A stretch of DNA of 64,000 bases from Candidatus Methanoperedens sp. BLZ2. GTDB lineage: Archaea > Halobacteriota > Methanosarcinia > Methanosarcinales > Methanoperedenaceae. Numbering within the stretch: position 1 is the stretch's first letter; every line of letters begins with the position of its first letter. The notes beneath the pieces are model-generated. The model searched no databases. It was not told where the DNA came from and saw only the letters and a program-made list of their open reading frames with translations. Below, piece by piece: positions 33,858 to 42,714 of the stretch. The position numbers and the translations under genes were made by a program. Location: the NCBI RefSeq assembly GCF_002487355.1, contig NZ_NTMG01000041.1, positions 33,334 to 97,333 of the forward strand. The letters are read 5' to 3'.

Positions 33858-34964
33858 TTAGTAATAAGTCACTTCAACCACATATTTTTCAGCAAGTGTT
33901 AGTATCTTTGCGGTCAATTCATCCTTATCATGCCTGAATTGCTGTTTTCCCTGCATTATTTCTTGGGAAATCTCCCTTCCCACAACATCATCAAATCCTG
34001 GCAGGACGCGAATGATTATTGACCCTTCCGGAACCACTGTATTCTCAAGCACATTATCCATATCCCCATCAATAATACCGATAACAGGAATACCAAGACG
34101 CGCCAGTATATCCGCAGCTATTGTCGTAGTGTCATCCCCTACTGTTATGACAAGCCCTGCATCCTGTACAAGCTCAAAGGTTGATTCAGCAGCATGGTCA
34201 ATTATTGCTATTTTATTGTTCGATTTTTTTGAATTGATATCTCTTATCCTTGGTTTTGGTCTTGTTCTCCTGATACCGCCAGTTTTTACCTTTGCTGTGA
34301 AAAGATTGATAACGCGATTTTCAAGTTTTTCAAGACCATGCGGTTTTACTTTTATGCCTTTGAGCCTTATGATCTTTCCATCCCTGCATACAATTTCAAT
34401 ATCAGGATTTGTAGTCTCACCGATCACAATACCATCGAGGCGGATGTTTTCACCAATGAACGCGCCTCCTATGCTGCGGATGACAAGCTCCCCATTGATC
34501 CGGATATGCGAGGGTTCGGGTATTCCCGGCTCCACAGGCAGGTCATAAGTTCCATATTTTGCGAGAAAGTTCCTGACAAATTCAGCGCATCTTTTCGCAG
34601 GTGGATAGTAGTATATTATCCTGCCATTATTATCAGGGCTCTCGATATGCACAAATGGTAGTAAATTATCCAGTTTAGACGCTACGATCCTGCCAAAATA
34701 GCGGCCGGTATCCAGTGTTTTTCCATGGTTAAGGAGTATTGCGAGGTCAATATCATTTTTCATCGCGATTATAGTTTCACTGGGCGTGAGCCCCCCGGAA
34801 ATGTCAATAATGTTTTCAAGACCTGCATCCAGAACTGCTGTTCTTCCCATAGTCCCTCCAAGTCTTGCGGTTATGTCATGCTCTTTTTTGAATATGCCGA
34901 TTATTTTCCCTGCAGAACCCATATCAACTATCTCAGGCCCATGAAGAATGATCCCTATACGCAT
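33858..34964 (-). CDS. DUF2117 family protein
   Basis: 368 residues, recognised as the methanogen-associated DUF2117 type by MRIGIILHGPEIVDMGSA, GRTAVLDAG and the long KIAIIDHAAESTF...VGDDTTTIAADIL part. The N-terminal half has Rossmann-like strands and the C-terminal half looks like another nucleotide-binding fold. Function unknown; the family is confined to methanogens and relatives, which supports the lineage call. It is alone on its strand, divergent from a small membrane-protein gene. Confidence 0.78.
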   Translation of the reverse strand: MRIGIILHGPEIVDMGSAGKIIGIFKKEHDITARLGGTMGRTAVLDAGLENIIDISGGLTPSETIIAMKNDIDLAILLNHGKTLDTGRYFGRIVASKLDNLLPFVHIESPDNNGRIIYYYPPAKRCAEFVRNFLAKYGTYDLPVEPGIPEPSHIRINGELVIRSIGGAFIGENIRLDGIVIGETTNPDIEIVCRDGKIIRLKGIKVKPHGLEKLENRVINLFTAKVKTGGIRRTRPKPRIRDINSKKSNNKIAIIDHAAESTFELVQDAGLVITVGDDTTTIAADILARLGIPVIGIIDGDMDNVLENTVVPEGSIIIRVLPGFDDVVGREISQEIMQGKQQFRHDKDELTAKILTLAEKYVVEVTYY

Positions 34965-35027
34965 GCTATCGATTAATTAGAGGTATCGGAATAAATATTT
35001 AAGTATCAAAAATAATAAAAGCTATTT

Positions 35028-35189
35028 ATGCAACTTAGGAATATTGTCCTTGTCATCATTGCGATCATTCTTGCCCTAATCGTAATTAAGATTTTGTGGT
35101 GGATTACTGCGATTCTCTTACAACTCGTTATATTTTTAATCGTTGTGTATATAATTTATTTATTATTAAAAAACTATAACACACTTTAA
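35028..35189 (+). CDS. Small two-segment membrane protein, 53 aa
   Basis: MQLRNIV followed by almost unbroken hydrophobic sequence with a short central WW turn; likely two membrane helices. A TATA-like AATATTTAAG at about 34994-35003 lies 25-34 bases before the ATG, which fits a leaderless transcript. Unrecognised; the promoter and the clean amphipathic ends make it more than a chance frame. Confidence 0.5.
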   Translation: MQLRNIVLVIIAIILALIVIKILWWITAILLQLVIFLIVVYIIYLLLKNYNTL

Positions 35190-35211
35190 ACCATTTTTTT
35201 ATATAATAATA

Positions 35212-35409
35212 TTAATCTAAATCATCAGAGCGCCTGTTAAGGATTTGATGAACAATAAAAATTACGGCCCAGAAAATTATAGCGCCTATTAGCGCACCTT
35301 TCCAGTCCAGGATTTTATCGTGTAAAAGATATTTCAGAATAATGAATGTAACAAAATATGTTAATGATGCCGCAGAAGCTGTGAAATAAGAGTTCGTTTT
35401 TTTCATCAT
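35212..35409 (-). CDS. Small two-TM membrane protein, 65 aa
   Basis: Basic N-terminus (MMKKTN), two hydrophobic segments at about 10-27 and 38-55 and a charged C-terminus (NRRSDDLD), an ordered topology expected of a real membrane protein. Minus strand, upstream CATAATAAAATAG may be its promoter. It converges on the preceding small membrane gene. Function unknown. Confidence 0.55.
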   Translation of the reverse strand: MMKKTNSYFTASAASLTYFVTFIILKYLLHDKILDWKGALIGAIIFWAVIFIVHQILNRRSDDLD

Positions 35410-35565
35410 GCAAATTTACTATTTTATTATGACAAATATCTTTCCTTTTAGTCTGGTCATGTGCTTATTTCTATCGTGTATTTCTATAGCTTTTGCCGCA
35501 AGAAATATTCTATCAGTTCCTGAAAAGCAAAAATATATAAGAAAAGCGCCTGTAAATCCGGGAAT

Positions 35566-36387
35566 ATGCATGATGAAAATATCAACAAGATAAAAGAAAT
35601 CATCGGATCGGCTGCTGGTATTCCTGACCCGGTTGAACGTTCAAGAAAATACAGGACTATAGTGGGAATCCTATCCCGGAACGCGGTACGTTCAAACGAT
35701 CCTGCGTATATTGAAGAAGCAATGAAGATTGCAGGAATGGTTACTGACGATCCATCCAAGGCTTATGTTGAGATCATCCGTGCCATTTCAAAAATGAACC
35801 GGAAAGATAAAAAAACATTTGATGAAACCGTTAAAATCACAGAAAAAACAGATAATGATCTTGACCTTTCTGTTGCGCTTTCTGAAATCGTATTTGCTTT
35901 TGGGAAATATGGTATTAATAAAAAAGATGAGATGATCTATTTTGCCTCTCTTGACCTTGTACAAAAAATACCGATGAACACATATCGTGCAATGGCTTAT
36001 CGGAATCTTTCAAAGGTAATGGCAGATATTGATCAAATAAAGTCATTGGATCTGCTCGATAGATCTATTGAGGTACTTGAAAAAAGTGAAGGGATCAAAA
36101 CCATATATCAAATACTGGCATATTGTGATATCAGTGCGGTCCTGGCTAAACTTAATGATAATCGAAGTTACAATTTTTTTAGAAAAGCAGGAGAAATGAC
36201 TGATAATATCATAGATGATTTTGAGAAGTCCGCAGTTTTGTTAAAGATATTGGAAACCGGTATTGAAATCGGAACTAAATTCGAAGATAAAAAACTTCTG
36301 GATGATGCGGCCGGGATATCAAAGGGGATCACAAGAGAATATTATAAGACACTTGCAAAAAATGCACTGTTAAAGAAAAAGAATTAA
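35566..36387 (+). CDS. Helical-repeat (TPR-like) protein of unknown function
   Basis: 273 residues, all helical, with a ~33-residue periodicity (repeats of the type ARSNDPAYIEEAMKIAGMV, KIPMNTYRAMAYRNLSKVM), an organisation like TPR/HEAT arrays and no catalytic motif. Soluble, no signal peptide. Probably a protein-interaction scaffold. Neighbours give no hint: small membrane proteins upstream, a radical SAM gene on the other strand downstream. Confidence 0.65.
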   Translation: MHDENINKIKEIIGSAAGIPDPVERSRKYRTIVGILSRNAVRSNDPAYIEEAMKIAGMVTDDPSKAYVEIIRAISKMNRKDKKTFDETVKITEKTDNDLDLSVALSEIVFAFGKYGINKKDEMIYFASLDLVQKIPMNTYRAMAYRNLSKVMADIDQIKSLDLLDRSIEVLEKSEGIKTIYQILAYCDISAVLAKLNDNRSYNFFRKAGEMTDNIIDDFEKSAVLLKILETGIEIGTKFEDKKLLDDAAGISKGITREYYKTLAKNALLKKKN

Positions 36388-36403
36388 CCAAAAAAAACGG
36401 GCT

Positions 36404-36520
36404 TTATTTTGGCACACTTAAAAGTGCTACAGCAATCAGGGCAAGCACCCATATTACAATTTTTTCTTTTGTTATTTGAATATTCATCCTATCTATCCAA
36501 TTAATACTATTGTCCATCAT
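36404..36520 (-). CDS. Very small membrane protein, 38 aa (tentative)
   Basis: MMDNSINWIDR, then NIQITKEK and a single hydrophobic stretch IVIWVLALIAVALLSVPK to the stop. A shorter form from the internal ATG (27 aa, behind GATAGG) is also possible. It lies between two convergent genes. The single clean membrane helix is the only argument. Confidence 0.35.
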   Translation of the reverse strand: MMDNSINWIDRMNIQITKEKIVIWVLALIAVALLSVPK

Positions 36521-36548
36521 AATAATAAATCTTTTGAATCAAAAGTAA

Positions 36549-38177
36549 TTATAAAAGAAGATTGAGTATCTCTCCCCGGATCGATGTCCGTTCCATAATA
36601 TCCTCTCTGTCTTTGAAAGGTCTTCCCCGCATCACCTGTGCAGCCTGTTTATTATCCATTCCCGGAAGCATATTCAGTAATTTAACTGGAAGACGGTTAA
36701 TATCAACAGGCACAGGAATTCCGGTTATCGACCTGTGCCCGTGGCCTGTGACGAGAATATCTAAGGAGCAGCCCGTATCAAGTTTAAGTGGAATTCCCAC
36801 AAGCAGGGGATATGTGCCAAGCTGCCTTCCGAATGTAATTTTATCGTAAATTTCCGTTCTGACATCTTTAAGTAGGATTCCGGCAGGGATGACACGGCGA
36901 AGCATGGGAAGGTCAATCTCGTTCCTGATCTTTTCTTTATAGCGAAGAAATAGCTCCTTATTCTTCCATACAGCTTCATCATGCCCCTGCATCGGGGTTC
37001 CCGCAAATGTCATGACCTGCCTGATATTCACCCTCCTGACCATAAGACCGCTATCGAGCACTTTTTTCAGGAATTGAAAATTCAGTTCAAATGTTTTTTT
37101 TGTTTCACCTTTCAGTCCATGGACAAAATTTATTCCAGGCAAAAGTTCAGGAAGACCACTTGCCCCGCGTGCAGCTCCTGCTTCGTTTAAAAGTTTTATA
37201 GATTCAAATACTTCATCAGGCGTTGCTTTCAGGTCGTTTTCGCTGATAACATCAGGGTCTGCGCTTTCCATTCCGAGAGCTGCGACATCACCTGATGTAT
37301 GATATTTAACGATTATCTCTGCGATCTTTCGCGATTCATCCGGATACTTCGATATCGTTACGGGATTGGCGTTATCCATATGCAGCACCTTGAGGTCTGG
37401 CGCAGCTTTGCGTATGCCGCTATAAAGTTCTTCCAGAGCTCCAGGGTCAGGGACACCTTTTTTTGACCGGTACATGAACAAGTCGGGCTGTCTTCCTAAC
37501 CTGAAATAGCGCGCTCCATTCTCATAGAGAGCTGACACTTCTCTTACAACATCGTTAACTTCACGAAAATCCGGTTTTCCGTAGAATGGTTCTGTGCAGA
37601 AAGAACAATGTGAATGGCGCGGACATCCCCGGTATGTCTCAAGCTCGCATAGAACAAATGGATAATCAGGATGCTGGGTGATAATGAAAGTGCCCGATTC
37701 TGCCCATCTGCCTATTTCACTGTTTGTCCGCATCCTGTGCTGGACAGATGCGGGGTCTTTGTGATCCATAAGATCGTAAACGAACGCTTCAATGTCTTTC
37801 TTTGCAAGCGTAATTCCCGGAACAGAAAACTCTTTTGCAGATGAGCCGCCTTCTTCGCCAAATCCTAACCTGATCGGTCCTCCGATAATCTTTGTACCCT
37901 CAAGGTGCGATAATTCGTTGATCTCTTTAAGGGTGATGGGTGATGCTCTTAAATACTTCCCCGGAACTGTCATTCCTGCTATGATAATATATAGATCAAA
38001 TCGCAGAGGCTCCCTGCGTGTTCTTATCCGGTCTATTGTGCGATAGATGATATCCTCTTTTTGAACTCCTTTTTCTATGAGAGCGCCTGCTATGTAACGA
38101 GGATAAGGAGCCATATACGGGGGAACGCCAAGGCATGCAGGTTCATCCACATACCCGTCAATTATCAGAACGCGCAT
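36549..38177 (-). CDS. Radical SAM enzyme with C-terminal helix-hairpin-helix (COG1031 type)
   Basis: 542 residues. N-terminal nucleotide/cobalamin-like fold, radical SAM cysteines in CPRHSHCSFC near residue 185 (C-x5-C-x2-C, an unusual spacing), and a C-terminal helix-hairpin-helix (LLNMLPGMDNKQAAQVMRG) that may bind nucleic acid. This is the archaeal COG1031 group; the substrate is unknown. The start at ATG 38177 is supported by the conserved MRVLIIDGYVDEPACLG opening. Confidence 0.82.
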   Translation of the reverse strand: MRVLIIDGYVDEPACLGVPPYMAPYPRYIAGALIEKGVQKEDIIYRTIDRIRTRREPLRFDLYIIIAGMTVPGKYLRASPITLKEINELSHLEGTKIIGGPIRLGFGEEGGSSAKEFSVPGITLAKKDIEAFVYDLMDHKDPASVQHRMRTNSEIGRWAESGTFIITQHPDYPFVLCELETYRGCPRHSHCSFCTEPFYGKPDFREVNDVVREVSALYENGARYFRLGRQPDLFMYRSKKGVPDPGALEELYSGIRKAAPDLKVLHMDNANPVTISKYPDESRKIAEIIVKYHTSGDVAALGMESADPDVISENDLKATPDEVFESIKLLNEAGAARGASGLPELLPGINFVHGLKGETKKTFELNFQFLKKVLDSGLMVRRVNIRQVMTFAGTPMQGHDEAVWKNKELFLRYKEKIRNEIDLPMLRRVIPAGILLKDVRTEIYDKITFGRQLGTYPLLVGIPLKLDTGCSLDILVTGHGHRSITGIPVPVDINRLPVKLLNMLPGMDNKQAAQVMRGRPFKDREDIMERTSIRGEILNLLL

Positions 38178-38309
38178 TGTGTTGTTGTTTTTGGAGAGGT
38201 TTTAATTTTTGTTGGTAATTTTGTTGTGATACAATACAATTTATGGATTTGTATAGAATTAAACGTCTAATCGTCAGTTTTAAGGATCGATAAATTAGAA
38301 CTATATTAC

Positions 38310-38552
38310 TCAATAAGATTCTGTATAGTTAAAAACGTATCTACAGGCATCGTAACATTTGTACGGGTTTGTGGGTGACTGAAGACGATGGGAGTTTTGT
38401 GCATCCATAAGGGCGATTAAAATAAAGGTACAATAATGTCGCCAAAAATGGGCACGAATAAAGCTACAGAGAGTTTCTATTGTAGATAATCCCTCTCCTG
38501 AATTGTCTTTTGTGATAAAAGGCTTAAAAACTATTGATGGATAGATTCGCAT
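38310..38552 (-). CDS. Uncertain small reading frame, 80 aa
   Basis: Open frame starting MRIYPSIVFKPFITKD, with Cys, His and Tyr scattered near the end. GTTTAAAATATT at about 38568-38580 could be a TATA box for it. I do not recognise the protein. It may equally be a chance frame or a relic in the AT-rich gap 38178-38629, where nothing else is seen apart from the promoter of the nuclease gene (TATATATAC at 38588-38596). Confidence 0.25.
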   Translation of the reverse strand: MRIYPSIVFKPFITKDNSGEGLSTIETLCSFIRAHFWRHYCTFILIALMDAQNSHRLQSPTNPYKCYDACRYVFNYTESY

Positions 38553-38629
38553 GCTTTGCAAGACTAATAATATTTTAAACGGAAGTCTATATATACAATA
38601 ACTGTATATTAATTTAAGTCGAAAGGATT

Positions 38630-39724
38630 ATGGATATAAAAATTGTTCACACGTCTGATTTACATTTAGGATCCACATTTAAAGTTCTTGGAAGCAAATC
38701 CAAACTTCATAGAATTGACTGCCAAAACGTACTCACGAATATTATTGATTTATGCATAAAGGAAAAAGTAAAGGCTTTACTGATTGGAGGAGATTTATTT
38801 GATACTGCTGAACCACAGAAATCATTGGTAAAATTTGTAATTAGTGAGTTTGAAAGGTTAAACAAAGAAAAAATTACTGTATTTATTTCCTCTGGGAATC
38901 ATGATCCTCACAAAAACGGTAGTGTATGGTTAGCATATAGGTTTCCATCAAATGTTATTATTTTTGATTCTTCCGATTTAGAAGCCAAAGAAATAGATGG
39001 GCTGACTGTTTACGGATTAGCATACATAGATGATACAAAAGAACCGCTAAAGGGATTTAAAGCAAACGATTTCGATAACTTTAAAATTGGATTGATTCAC
39101 GGTTCCATAATTGATATTAATTGGGAGGAAGAACCTGAAAAAGGTTACAGGAGAATAACAACAGCTGACTTGAATAACTGTAAATTAGACTATGTTGCAT
39201 TGGGTCATTTTCATGATACTTTAGAGATTAAAAGTAAAACAAAATGTTTCTATTCAGGAACTCCTGAACCACTAACATTTAAGAATAAAAAGGACTGCTC
39301 AATTATATTAGCTTCATATAACGATGGTAATGTTACTATTAGATCAATAAAAACTAACATACGAGAATTTGAAACGCTGGAGATTGATTGTACAAATTTT
39401 GAATCAGATTCGGGGATAAGAAAAATTATTGAAAAGAATAAGGATAAAAACAAAGCTTTAAGATTGGTTCTTAAAGGGCTTCCTTCATTAGATCTTAATC
39501 TCGATATTGAACTCTTATTAAAGGAATTTGATGAAAATTATTTTCTCCTTAAAATTGTGGACAACATTCATCTGCCTGAAAATCTCATAGAAGATGAGAC
39601 TATTAGAGGCAATCTCATACGATTAATCAAAGCCGAAATTGGAAAAGAGAAAGATTCTGAAAAGAAAAAGAGATTGGAAAATGCTTTGAGAATAGGCGTA
39701 GGGCATTTAGATAAAAAATTGTGA
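38630..39724 (+). CDS. Mre11/SbcD-like metallophosphoesterase nuclease
   Basis: 364 residues. All metal-binding motifs of the Mre11 type are present: DLHLG (Asp10, His12), GGDLFD (Asp55), GNHDP (Asn90, His91), HGS (His157) and GHFH (His193, His195), so an active two-metal nuclease is expected. The C-terminal third is a charged helical part that would carry the capping and ATPase-binding regions. It is followed after 4 bases by a Rad50-like gene, the usual pairing. The gene is much more AT-rich than its flanks. Closer in style to the YhaO group than to the housekeeping archaeal Mre11. Confidence 0.88.
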   Translation: MDIKIVHTSDLHLGSTFKVLGSKSKLHRIDCQNVLTNIIDLCIKEKVKALLIGGDLFDTAEPQKSLVKFVISEFERLNKEKITVFISSGNHDPHKNGSVWLAYRFPSNVIIFDSSDLEAKEIDGLTVYGLAYIDDTKEPLKGFKANDFDNFKIGLIHGSIIDINWEEEPEKGYRRITTADLNNCKLDYVALGHFHDTLEIKSKTKCFYSGTPEPLTFKNKKDCSIILASYNDGNVTIRSIKTNIREFETLEIDCTNFESDSGIRKIIEKNKDKNKALRLVLKGLPSLDLNLDIELLLKEFDENYFLLKIVDNIHLPENLIEDETIRGNLIRLIKAEIGKEKDSEKKKRLENALRIGVGHLDKKL

Positions 39725-39728
39725 TAAA

Positions 39729-41468
39729 ATGGTTCAATTAATAAAGCTAGAAATGGAAGGATTTGGGAAATTTGCAAAAGAAAAGCCCATAGACTTCGAT
39801 GAGGGAATAAATTTTATCATAGGATTAAATGAAGCTGGGAAAAGTACGGTCTTAGAAGCGATATCAGCTTCCATTTTCAAATATACAAAAGCTCAAATTG
39901 AGCCTTTTATCTGTTGGAATAATAATGAAACGTGCAGAACTGTTTTAACCTACAGAACTGATAAAGCTGATATTTTTAAAATAATTTCGGATTATAAATC
40001 TGGAAAAAGAAGGCTTGAAAAAATAGAAAATGGTAGAATGAAGGAAATTGCAACAATTGATAAAAATATAAATCCATTTTTAAAGGAGCACTTTGGTTTT
40101 GATGATAAAAAAGTCTTTGAAAACACTGCATTTATAAGACAATCACATATAGCCATATTAGAGGACAATTCAGTTAAAAATAAAATTAAGGATATGATTG
40201 AAAAAGTCTTTGCAGGCAGTGCTGAATCTTCTGCCACTAAAGCACTTGCAAAAATGAATCAAGTGGCAAAAGACTATTCCAAACAAATTGATAATTTAGA
40301 AGAAGAAAAAGTCAAATTTAAAGAAAAGTTGGAATCTGTTAAAAAAACAAGGGGATCAGTAGCAGAAGATAGTGGAGAACTCAAAAACATAGGTACCGAA
40401 CTTGATGATAAAATAATAAAATTGGAAAATCTAGAACAAAATAAAAAGTTATTTTATGAAAAAGATAAATTGTCAGGGGAGGATAAACATCTTAACGAAC
40501 AAATAAAAAAGGTGGATGAACTAATAGAAACTTTATCTTCTGATAAAGAAGTTTCTACCAAACCAATCCCTGACAAAACCATAGGGATTATTTTAACTCT
40601 AATTGGTATTTTAATATCCCTAACAGGTATTGGTGCCGCAATCGATATTCTTTTGGTAATCGGTATTCCTTTGGTAATTTGGGGATTAATTAAATTACTG
40701 CAAAAAGAGGAGAAGCGAAAACCAGTTCAAAAAGATAATGAAAAGTTACAAAAATATCTTACAGAGAAAAACGAATTAATTAATAAAAAAGCCATTATCG
40801 AAAAAAGATTTGAGGAGTATAAACTTGTGAACTTTAATATAAATGACTTTAATGAATTAGAGACATTAAAAAAAGAAGTGGATACGTTAAGATCAAGAAA
40901 AGTAGAGTTGCAGACAAGTATCAGAACGACTACAACACTTGTTGAAAGTCCTGAAGAAGTTAAAGAGGAATTAGATTCAATTGAAGAAAATCAACGTGAA
41001 TTAAATAAAAAAATTGAAGAATATAAATTAGCAGCTCATTTCTTAGAATTGGCAGAATCTGAAGTTCACCATAAGTTTACCCCTATGATTGAAAAGAATT
41101 CAAAACAAATTCTAAAAGAAATAACAAACGAAAGATATTCTGATTTGAAAATTGAAGAAGACACGTTGAATATTAAAATTAAAGAACCGGAAGCTAAAGA
41201 ATATATTGATGTTTCTTATTTAAGTCAAGGGACAAAAGATCAATTATATTTCACCTTAAGAACTGTAATGTCTGATTTATTAAGTGGTGATACTAATATC
41301 CCCCTTATTCTAGATGATCCTTTCCATAATTTTGACAATGTACGATTGGCTAAGACGATAAATATGATAAACGAACTAGCAAAAAATAAACAAATAATTC
41401 TTATATCCCATAGACCGTATCATCAAGAGGTTAAAAATTTTACAGGTAAAATAATCGAGTTGAACTAA
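39729..41468 (+). CDS. Short Rad50/SbcC-like ATPase with central transmembrane hairpin
   Basis: 579 residues, against 850-1,000 or more for Rad50/SbcC/YhaN. Walker A GLNEAGKST at 32-40, Q-loop Gln138, signature LSQGTKDQL at 498-506, Walker B IPLILDD at 524-530 and the D-loop after it are intact. The two coiled-coil arms (about 170-270 and 330-440) are short and, in place of a zinc hook, residues 284-323 form two hydrophobic segments separated by a few polar residues. The ATPase heads would thus be tethered to the membrane. It belongs with the upstream nuclease. AT-rich codon use suggests transfer. Confidence 0.87.
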   Translation: MVQLIKLEMEGFGKFAKEKPIDFDEGINFIIGLNEAGKSTVLEAISASIFKYTKAQIEPFICWNNNETCRTVLTYRTDKADIFKIISDYKSGKRRLEKIENGRMKEIATIDKNINPFLKEHFGFDDKKVFENTAFIRQSHIAILEDNSVKNKIKDMIEKVFAGSAESSATKALAKMNQVAKDYSKQIDNLEEEKVKFKEKLESVKKTRGSVAEDSGELKNIGTELDDKIIKLENLEQNKKLFYEKDKLSGEDKHLNEQIKKVDELIETLSSDKEVSTKPIPDKTIGIILTLIGILISLTGIGAAIDILLVIGIPLVIWGLIKLLQKEEKRKPVQKDNEKLQKYLTEKNELINKKAIIEKRFEEYKLVNFNINDFNELETLKKEVDTLRSRKVELQTSIRTTTTLVESPEEVKEELDSIEENQRELNKKIEEYKLAAHFLELAESEVHHKFTPMIEKNSKQILKEITNERYSDLKIEEDTLNIKIKEPEAKEYIDVSYLSQGTKDQLYFTLRTVMSDLLSGDTNIPLILDDPFHNFDNVRLAKTINMINELAKNKQIILISHRPYHQEVKNFTGKIIELN

Positions 41469-41558
41469 TGAATTTTAATCTCCTCAGCATTAGACTCACA
41501 TAATTATTTATGTGGAAATACAATATATAATTTAAAGCTTTAGTAGTCGGGTGTTAAA

Positions 41559-41762
41559 ATGCAAAGACTTCATGTAGACAAAAAAATCAAGGCTCTTGAA
41601 GAGCAGGTTGAGTTGCTTAAATCTTTTATTTCTAAAAAGGAGGCGTTGATCACAATAGATGATTACAGAAAATATCTTGCCAAAACTAAAAAAGTAATTA
41701 AAATATCTATAGAGCCCACCGAATACATCAGAAAAACCAGAGTTAAAGGTGAATTTTATTGA
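41559..41762 (+). CDS. Small antitoxin-like protein (VapB position)
   Basis: 67 residues: a helical, charged N-terminal part (KKIKALEEQVELLKSF) and a C-terminal beta-like stretch ending VKGEFY. No clear AbrB or RHH fold is recognised. It overlaps the PIN gene by 4 bases and has its own promoter-like TATATAATTTAAA near 41525, so it is placed as the cognate antitoxin by position and size. Only the genomic context supports this. Confidence 0.6.
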   Translation: MQRLHVDKKIKALEEQVELLKSFISKKEALITIDDYRKYLAKTKKVIKISIEPTEYIRKTRVKGEFY

Positions 41763-42337
41763 AATTGGTTCTTGACTCTGATGTTCTGGTTCATGCTCTT
41801 CGCTTCCCAAAAGATGAAAAATTGCTCTCACTTCATGAAAAAGCATCTCAGATTTTTGAATCTTGCATATCGGGCGTAAATGAATTGGTGATACCTTCTG
41901 TAATACCAATAGAGGTCGGAACGGTATTATCCAAAATTCTTCCTTCAGATCTGGCAAATGAAGGTATAGAGAAATTGTTACAGGTCGCTGTGGAGATCTA
42001 TCCGTTTACGACAGAGCAAAGTTTGAACACTCTCTACTCGCTATCTTCTAACCTGTATTTTCAGAGGTGCATAGCGAATTCTTCGAAGCTCAGTAAAATC
42101 AAAAAGAATCCAAAAGACACAGATGTACCGGGTTGGAATAAATCAAAAACAGAAGTCATGCTCGGCGGTATGGATGTATTTGTAATCTCATATGCGGAAA
42201 TGAAAAGCGCCATGTTAATTACCAATGACTGGTCATTGTGGTACACGGCATGGAAAACAGGAATTTTGTCATATTGGTTATCAGGTTTAAACATTGAGCA
42301 GATTTCAAATATTGCAAATGGTTTAACCGTTAAATGA
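41759..42337 (+). CDS. PIN-domain ribonuclease (VapC-like toxin)
   Basis: 192 residues with the PIN acidic set: Asp6 (LDSDVL), Glu52 (PIEVGT), Asp139 (GGMDVF) and Asp157 (ITNDWS). It is longer than typical VapC (~130 aa), having an inserted stretch at about 95-130. It likely cuts tRNA or rRNA when freed from its antitoxin. The TTG start overlaps the antitoxin stop and has GGTGA just upstream. Confidence 0.8.
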   Translation: MKLVLDSDVLVHALRFPKDEKLLSLHEKASQIFESCISGVNELVIPSVIPIEVGTVLSKILPSDLANEGIEKLLQVAVEIYPFTTEQSLNTLYSLSSNLYFQRCIANSSKLSKIKKNPKDTDVPGWNKSKTEVMLGGMDVFVISYAEMKSAMLITNDWSLWYTAWKTGILSYWLSGLNIEQISNIANGLTVK

Positions 42338-42557
42338 TTTTTGCGCAATCGGAGATAGAACCATACAAGTTCTTGCTACAAGAATAATCGTTCCCACTTA
42401 CTTTTCGTCACGTAGCTTGAGTGCCCTCTCTTTTCAATACATTCCAAAGTGATAAAAGGCGACAGTATTCCTCATGCACCTGCGCATGGATGCTCCCGAC
42501 CTCGGTCGGGGGTAGTGATGCAGGATTATTACATATCTATCTGGATCGAAAGATGTT
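42338..42557. other. Intergenic, nothing recognised
   Basis: 220 bases between the PIN gene and the TATA box of the candidate RNA. A weak GC-rich stretch CTCCCGACCTCGGTCGGGGG at 42491-42510 contains a CCGACC/GGTCGG hairpin that could end transcription of the PIN gene. No protein gene seen. Confidence 0.3.
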
Positions 42558-42570
42558 GTATATATTTAAA
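42558..42570 (+). promoter_or_regulatory. Strong TATA box of the candidate RNA
   Basis: GTATATATTTAAA, preceded by a purine-rich CGAAAGATGTT that may be a BRE, is one of the best archaeal promoter matches in the window, yet no protein start follows in the next 150 bases on this strand. Expected start of transcription is near 42585-42595. Confidence 0.5.
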
Positions 42571-42585
42571 ATAAGATAGCCACAT

Positions 42586-42672
42586 CCCGGATGGTGCAGC
42601 CCGATAAATTGGGAGATTAGGCAGCAGTGAGAACCGCGCAGAGTCGGAGAATTCGTGCGCATCCGTAACAAT
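42586..42672 (+). ncRNA. Candidate structured RNA, possibly H/ACA-like
   Basis: CGGAT (42588-42592) pairs with ATCCG (42661-42665) to close a fold with two inner hairpins: CCCGA-TAAA-TTGGG (42600-42613) and GCGCA...TGCGC (42636-42660). The stem is followed at once by TAACAATTAACA, so an ACA box would sit in the place expected of an archaeal H/ACA guide, but I cannot assign a kink-turn or a target with confidence. No known RNA family was recognised. Expression and conservation are unknown. Confidence 0.4.
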
Positions 42673-42714
42673 TAACATGGCAATACAGAACACAGATAGG
42701 CGGATGCTCACAGA

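Noticed and set aside
42529..42711. Minus-strand 60-codon frame across the candidate RNA
   Set aside because: No ribosome binding site, no family resemblance, and it covers a better-supported promoter and fold on the plus strand.
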